Made by a program: the position numbers and the translations under genes | The notes under the pieces: generated by a model | The model's input: only the letters and a program-made list of their open reading frames with translations | Told to the model about the DNA's origin: nothing | Databases searched by the model: none | NCBI GenBank assembly: GCA_033063855.1 | Contig: CP093831.1 | Location: 23,436,001-23,500,000, forward strand | Length of the DNA stretch: 64,000 nucleotides | Reading direction: 5' to 3' | Source: Smittia aterrima | Taxonomy: Eukaryota > Arthropoda > Insecta > Diptera > Chironomidae | Shown: piece after piece, positions 57,480 to 64,000 of the stretch | Layout of the letters: each line of letters begins with the position of its first letter | Position numbering within the stretch: position 1 is the stretch's first letter

Positions 57480-59199
57480 TTCACTTAAAATGAATAAATA
57501 TTTCACTGATCACTTCAACGACTTGAAAGCAAATGAAATTAGAAAAAAAAATGCTCATTCTTACTTTCATTTCGGAGCATAAAAATCTTATCATCGCGAG
57601 AGAGATTTTGGCGGGATGACCTGTGTTTCACTTTTATTGATAAGACCGGAACTTTTCAGACGAAGAGAGTTCGTACATCGGCAGTTGATTTTAAATATGA
57701 ATTGTCTTGATCCGAATTTTTTTTCAACATTAGCATTGTTATTGCTCAAAGATGCGAACTGAGAATCGTGTCAGTTACAGAAAAGTTTTTCTTCTCGTGA
57801 TCGATCAAAAAAATATTTCGCTTCGAAGGATTTGAAGTCGAAATCAAAATCACTGCGAAGGGAGTCGAAGACGGAATAATGTTCACTTGATTAACTTCCG
57901 TTTTAGCATCGCTGGTTGTTATTAGGATGGATCTGAAGTCAGTTTCTGATTGACCGAAATTTCTTTTCGATTGATTAACTCAAATTACGGAGGGTCGGGC
58001 ATTTGAACTCCGAACGAACGACGACGACAAGTTGAATGAGTTTTAATCAAAAATGCAAATATTTAATTAGTTTCCTTGTGATCTTGATTGCTCGAGTTTG
58101 GATTTGTGCAATCGAATGGAATCATCGTTGAGTGTCCCATCTGACCAAACGAAGACAATTTCTCTCTTAACAGGATTTGCCATTTCACTTTTCTTTTCTG
58201 CTGATGCATTCGTCTTGTCGTAATGAAATGTCCATAAATTAAACGAACTCAAATATATTTATGAAGAATGCTCTCTCTCTCGTTTTATGATGATGTCTGT
58301 GTCTCGAATGCAACATTTAATGTGCTCACTGCTCAGAGGAAACTCAAAGTGTGAAAATAATTCAAAGGAGAATTATTTCGATAATTGAATTTTCCCAGAG
58401 AAAAGCGAAGCAGCCTCTTCGATAAAAAGAAAACATTTTTGTGCAATTTTCGTTTCTGGAAGAAAACGATGAAAATATTTTATTTCCTCCCGAGGGATTG
58501 CGATGCCTTCAAGTACATTTGAGCCAATTTGGTCAATTTGACCCTAAATTCTCGCACCAACCGAATTATGAGACTTCCCACTCAGATGAGTCCAAGTGCA
58601 ATAAAAAGAATTTTCGCATTGAATCGAATCCTCAAAATTATTTATGACGAGTGAGTGAGTGAGAGAAGTTTTTATTTGCTTCATTTGTGTGAAGAATAAG
58701 TTGAACAAGATGAGGAGAGTTCAGATGATCAGATGTGCAAATATATTTATTTATGATAATTCAATAGCTTCGTTTGTTTCTCTCTCTTTCTCTTCTGATC
58801 CGAAATCGAAGAAACGAAATGAAATGAAAATGTTGATGGAACCATTAGGAACATCATCAAACCCATCACGAATCGCCCTTCGATATCTCATCTGCCTCTC
58901 AAACAATCGAACGTTTACAATTGACTTTCCACTTCACTCCCTAAGCTCGAAAGCTTAATTGTTAAATAATTATTCAGTTGCTCATGAACTTCAGAATCAA
59001 ATCGACTTCCTGCCTCGAAACAAAAGTCCAAGCAAAGAATTTCACTTAAACGAATCGAACGTGAACTTTTCTATTCAATGTCATTTAACGTTTCTGAACT
59101 CCAATAGCAAAGAGTCAGCTGTTCGATTGTTTCAAGTTCTGGCTTCATGTCTACTGAAGGAATTAGGAATTACCGCCACGTGGTTTACGCTTCTTCGTC
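57480..59199. other. Intergenic region, no gene supported
   Basis: Left edge is the promoter flank of the secreted LRR gene, with two GATA-type sites (TTGATAAGA near 57638 and CTTATCATC near 57588) that could suit an immune gene; weak evidence. The frame at 58252-58067 (minus, 61 codons) has no recognised family. Confidence 0.4.
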
Positions 59200-59960
59200 A
59201 GTTCAACAGTGGCTAGTCGCTGCGAGTCGCTTCACAAAGTAAGAAACGTCGCATGCATTTCAAATCAGTGTCACGAACGCCGAAAAATTTTGTTCGAATG
59301 TGTTTGTGTTGTAAGAGAAGCTGGGGATGACCTGAGATAGTGTTGGTTGGGGCAAATGGGCGGTACGTGACTTCTTATCGCTTTGCGCGCTGTTTGTTGT
59401 GCAACACACCGACAACTTTGGTTGTGTGTAATGATGATGCCTTCGCGTACGTTTTCGTTCATTCTGCTTTCGGGACGTGATTGGTTTTACAATAAAGCTC
59501 CGCCTCGTCGTGCGCGACATGCTTTCTTGCGGAGAGCAGAGCGACACGACACGTTCGACATGACATTCGTTTGAAAAGTGATTTTTTGCATCATAAATTT
59601 GACCGTCTCCGATGATGAATCGACGACGATTCAATTGCAGGTCAGAGAACGAGGCGAAAACAAAAAAGTCGTCGGCGATCGGAAGCATGCGAAGTGTCTG
59701 GGCAACAAGTAGTTTCACTCTACTTTTTATCAATCGATTTACGGATGGAAACACGTCGCATGGACGGATTGGTTATGCTGGACGAATTTTAAGTAAGAAT
59801 ATCGGGACGAGAAGTCTCGAGGAGAAGGAAGGAGCGAAGTAAAAGTTATCATCATGTTCCATACGTGCCCAAAACACGAGCGAGCGTTTGGCTACGTTTC
59901 CTTTGTTCTCTCGCTCGCTGTGATTGCGTAACTTCGTCTGATAACCGACAACGATGGTTC
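59200..59960. promoter_or_regulatory. CpG- and GC-richer block, candidate promoter or enhancer
   Basis: Clearly richer in G+C and CG dinucleotides than its surroundings, with several overlapping short frames on both strands, none family-like. Such a block in an otherwise AT-rich desert could be a 5' exon and promoter of a gene extending beyond the window. Not demonstrable from sequence alone. Confidence 0.25.
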
Positions 59961-62900
59961 ATCTTTAACTCAAAGTCACGTCACTTCGAGTAATTGCAGT
60001 AGACAAGCGATTGAACTGTTTGTAATTGAAATCAAATTACGTCAATAAAACTTCTTCCTCGCTTCCCGTTTTAACATTTTGACGAAATTGTTTTAAATTT
60101 ACATCTCGAGAGTCGTAACAATTATGTCGCATGTGGGTTAATTGCGATGTGTGTGCGTCGTTAAACGTTGAAACCCTCTCGAGAGATAAGCGAAGAACAT
60201 TTCACCCTCCGCAAATGAATTTGCATCGAAATTATTCATTCGTCGTTAATTATTGCGCAACATACACGAGACGTCGATCGACATTTGTTGATAAGCGAAG
60301 AGTTTTTCGTCAGAATTTTGAATTTGAGACGAAAGAGAAGGAATCAGAGAGAAGAGCAATAAAGCACCGGAAATCTCTAATCTGTACAAAATTTTAATTG
60401 TTTTCCACCTTTTTCACTCGACGTATCATCGTCTTTGCCACTTATTTACATAAATAAGACTTGACAGTCACAAATAAATTATGAGCAACACAATCGTAAA
60501 GGTTTCGTTGTCTTCCTCTGAATGAATGGTCGCTCTTATCGTCACTCGACAATCTCGGGTAATCAGAAGTCCCTCGAAAGAGCTGAAATTTCTTTTTGTC
60601 ATAAATTTCCGAATTTTATTCTGAAATGATCATAATTTTCTCCACGCAACCTGATCTTAATCTTTAATGGCTTTATAGCTCTTCCATTCAGAAACAAAAG
60701 TCAACTCACGTGATTCACAACTCTTTCGAGAAAATTAAATTTAATCTTTCGTTGGCCGATTGTTGAATCTTCAAGTGGCACTTCTCGTCTTTACATCTCT
60801 CGCCTGACTTCCACTCACAGCACGAGCGACAAATTAAACATTTTTCCATCTTAAAACAAATCGCCCGTGACTAAAGCGCAAAGTGATAAAAGCGCAGCGA
60901 AAATTCCTTTTTTTCTTTATTTAAAAATTCCTTTTGTTCCGTTCGCATCGAAATTCGCTTTTCCTCCCTTTTTCTCCTAAAGAATGAATAATTTTTCATC
61001 ATCGTCGGGGTAATAAATGCGCTCTGGCAGATTGCAGGGATTTTTTAACACTTGCTACTTACAAGCTTGAAACATTACATTATTATGTTAATGTTTTTTA
61101 TTCTTCTTTATTTATTTTTTTGGGCATAGAAAAGAAAACACTTCGCAATCTGCCGCAGTCGAGAGAAGAAAGAAAATTCCGAACGTCGAGCGAGTATTTT
61201 CTAAAATAATTCATATTTATTGCCGATCGGGACTTGTATGAATGACAATTGCGTGGGTGTGAGTTTAATGTCGACTAATAAAGTGTTTTCCTCTTCTCGA
61301 GCGCGTAAAACGTCGACTTGTGCATTTAAAAGAAAATAAAAAAGCAATAAACTTCGATTCCTCGCGAAAAGAAAGTGGAGCGAATGAAAAATGACGAGAG
61401 AGGAAATATTCCCTGATGTGACATTTGTAAAACATTTAACCAGCGATGTTTACAACGACAAAGGATTTTTATTGCATTTTAAACTTTTTTCTTCTTTCAT
61501 TTCGATGTTCTCGCTCATCAATTTTTACGGCGAATAAATATTGTGAGGAGAGAAGTCGAAATAATCCTTTTGAACGCGATTCGATTAAGTTTCTTCCCCT
61601 TTCTCGTGTTCGGGTTGCGCTCGGTAATGTTTAATGACACAATAAAAGGAAAATTAGATTATCGTCAGAGGAAGACACTGCTCGGTGGGAATTTACATAA
61701 ATTTCGCGCACTTCTGAGCTTCAAACGAAAGTTTTCTTTCAAAATCTTGTTAGAGAAGTTTGTGGATTTAAATCAGAAGTTTCAACATTGAAATTGCAAA
61801 GCAAACTCGAAATTTATTCGGTTTCACCCCTCGAGGCTAATTTGAATGAAAGAAAAGGGTTAGCAACAGCGATTCGCGCTTATCGTGTGTGTTTATCTCG
61901 GCAAGTCATACAAAGGATAATTATGATCAGTCGCTAAAGGAAAAGTTTCCGCTTATCAATTTCAATAAATAATTTTTAATTGTTATTGCTTTGGCAAACA
62001 AAGTGCGATAAATAATTAAAGTCAAGTTCTATCTTTTGCTAAATATGAGTCATAAAAATTAAATTATCGTTTCTACCTCTCCGACTTTCTTAAAGACGAA
62101 GTTTGCAGTGAGATTTGCTTCGTCGTCGAAGGTAAATTCCCGGGGAATTAATGAGCAATGCTTGTAATGTCGTGAGATAAATTTAATTCTCGCTCTTTGT
62201 GGCCACGACTTCATGACACATTCTCGGCTTTATCGACTGCTGGTGTGAAAACATGAAAGACATTTTAGCCTCGCAGCATGCACGCTGACTTTTATTGCTC
62301 ACCCGTTTCACTAACGCGCTGATCATTTCTCATCCTCGAGTTAATAAACAAATTTGAAACTTATGCCTTTTGTTTAATGTCGAGCGAGCGAGGGCTAGAA
62401 ATGTGAATTAGCATTTTTTCAATTTCCTGAATTAAAATAAATCGCATGGAAGTGAGTGCTGCCGATTAATTTGTTAAGACTTTGCCTTCGAGCAAATGTT
62501 TCCTTAAAGGAAATCTTAAGTTCATTAAAATTAGCATAAAGAACTAGTTGAAGTTCCCATCGACTCACGAGACTCAATTTTATTTATTTCGTTAATGTAA
62601 AACCTCGAAGAAAATCTCCCGGTAATGTTCTCAACAAGATTTTGCACTCAAGCGTCAAAAGTTCAGAGGAAAGTCATACGAGAGGGTCGGGGGAGGATTA
62701 TTCGAAGTCACACCCTTCGAAGAATATCCCCAGGATTGATATTATTTTCCTTTTAAAACTTCGTCTAATGAGATTAAATGACTGTGAAGTGTAAGATGTG
62801 GTTCAGTTGATTATTCATAAGACACTTTCTCAACGAGAAAATATTTTGTCTTGGAGCAAGAAGCAATTAAAAGTTTAATTAAAATATCTTGTTCCATCAT

Positions 62901-64000
62901 TAGACGGTGGCAAAATAAAGCAATTAAAATGATTCTCTATGGGAGTATTTTTGGAGAAGTCGAGATGACTTTCTTATCACCTCAGAGATGTCGTTGAATA
63001 AATCAACTCAAAGAAGCGATTTCTGGCCATCGCATGTTGCACGGAGATTGAGAAAGTTTAATCAAATTAAAGTTTTAACACAACAGGTCATTTCAATTTA
63101 AATCTACAGCTGTTTTGCGTTTCTTTCTTCTCCGCAACTGCAACATGCAAATAGCATCAACGATCCAGCGATCTCATGCGGATTATCGCGGCGAAACGGA
63201 TCAATTTACATTTTAGATTACGTTCTCATGTTGATTTATTAATTTAAAGTTTTCTTCTGTTGTGCGAGGAGCTAGTTTGTTTTGAAATTGAATCGCTGCT
63301 TGAGCTGAGAACCTGAGCGTGCAGGCAATGAGCACTAATCAATTATTTTCACAAGTCACAGCTGGCGGAGAGAAAGCGAGATGTCAGTCATCGATAAATT
63401 GATCTCATAAATAACCAATTAAGTAATTAAATCATCAATTTGAATAATTCATGTGGAGTCGTCGATCGAAGATGTTGCAAATTGAGAGAGCGACTAAACA
63501 TTGTTGATGCTTATCTGTCACTTAAATATATTCACAACTTAACAATTCCACAGCAGTCAATGAGATGTTGTTGAAAAGTATCTTTATTGGAAAATGTGGC
63601 GCTAGGGACTCGAGCGGTAGTCATAAAAAATTATCGCAGCATCTTTGAGCAAACAAACATCAACCGAACTGGACAGCGCGACATTGAATGCGAAAGCGAC
63701 GAACAGCAAACGAAGCGATGTAGAGATGAAAGATAAGACGATGCCGGAGTATGAAATTGTTTCTAATAATTAATTCAGATCTAATTGACTGAGTCATAGC
63801 TGAATTTGAAATGAGATAGCGAATGTTCAATCGGATGGAGTAATCTGTTTATTAAGAAAATGTCGACTTTACTTTAACGGAAAAATAAATCGAGCAAATT
63901 GAAACAAAAATATTTCGAGTCTTTTATTTTCAACCTTAGTTCATCAGATCTTTGGAATAAAAATTGAACATGATCGAAAATTGGCAAAGTTTTCACCAAA
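59961..64000. other. Noncoding region, no gene supported
   Basis: AT-rich DNA with many short conserved-looking words but no coding exon I can defend. Near 63719-63757 a short ATG-led frame (MKDKTMPE) meets a possible donor, which might be a tiny first exon; too weak to call. Confidence 0.4.

Noticed and set aside
58067..58252. 61-codon minus-strand ORF (EIVFVWSDGTLNDDS)
   Set aside because: No family recognised and no flanking exons; could be a terminal exon but unsupported.
1..64000. CRISPR arrays, rRNA, tRNA genes, bacterial operons
   Set aside because: No regularly spaced repeats or recognisable RNA genes were seen; spliced genes and animal families show nuclear insect DNA.

Overview
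The window is nuclear DNA of an insect, most likely a nematoceran fly such as a midge. It is AT-rich, has many spliced genes with 50-70 bp introns and arthropod-type TATA plus TCAGT initiators, and carries insect families: pickpocket channels, NRF-6-like acyltransferases, a Mad-type SMAD, an insect prohormone and LRR/coiled-coil proteins resembling mosquito LRIMs. The species call is inference. All exon models were made by eye from splice signals and family homology.

Left part (1-16.4 kb): single-copy genes. These are the 3' exons of a prohormone-4/IDLSRF-like neuropeptide precursor (+), an MTMR9 pseudophosphatase (-) sharing a divergent promoter with a LUC7-like splicing factor (+), then a divergent Mad-like SMAD (+). 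The SMAD lacks MH1 helix 1, almost all of the linker and a normal SSxS tail, and lies between two ~280 bp direct repeats that each carry a core promoter.

Middle and right part (16.7-57.5 kb): a tandemly expanded accessory cluster of five families. They are (i) LRR-coiled-coil-transmembrane proteins, (ii) three-exon F-box/LRR proteins (five copies), (iii) an 11-exon pickpocket gene whose frame encodes TWO DEG/ENaC subunits head to tail (three copies), (iv) NRF/acyltransferase-3 membrane proteins (two intact, one broken, one fragment), and (v) single genes for a C-type lectin and a secreted LRR protein. A block [LRR tail > < F-box < double pickpocket < LRR] is repeated three times (about 19.5-24.4, 25.0-31.0 and 32.8-39.7 kb). 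Two blocks end in the same head-to-head junction of truncated LRR genes; one of these is also split by a 1.2 kb mariner-like element. A second module, [NRF < > F-box] with a shared promoter region, occurs twice further right.

The strongest candidate for something undescribed is the fused double DEG/ENaC gene. Its eleven exons add up to an exact open frame (972 codons plus stop) and the link between the two channel units has no stop in two of three copies. Each copy nevertheless carries its own lesion in or just before the second unit, so the locus is either decaying or expresses mainly the first unit. The remaining sequence (1-2.8, 4.7-9.7, 57.5-64 kb) shows no gene I can support.
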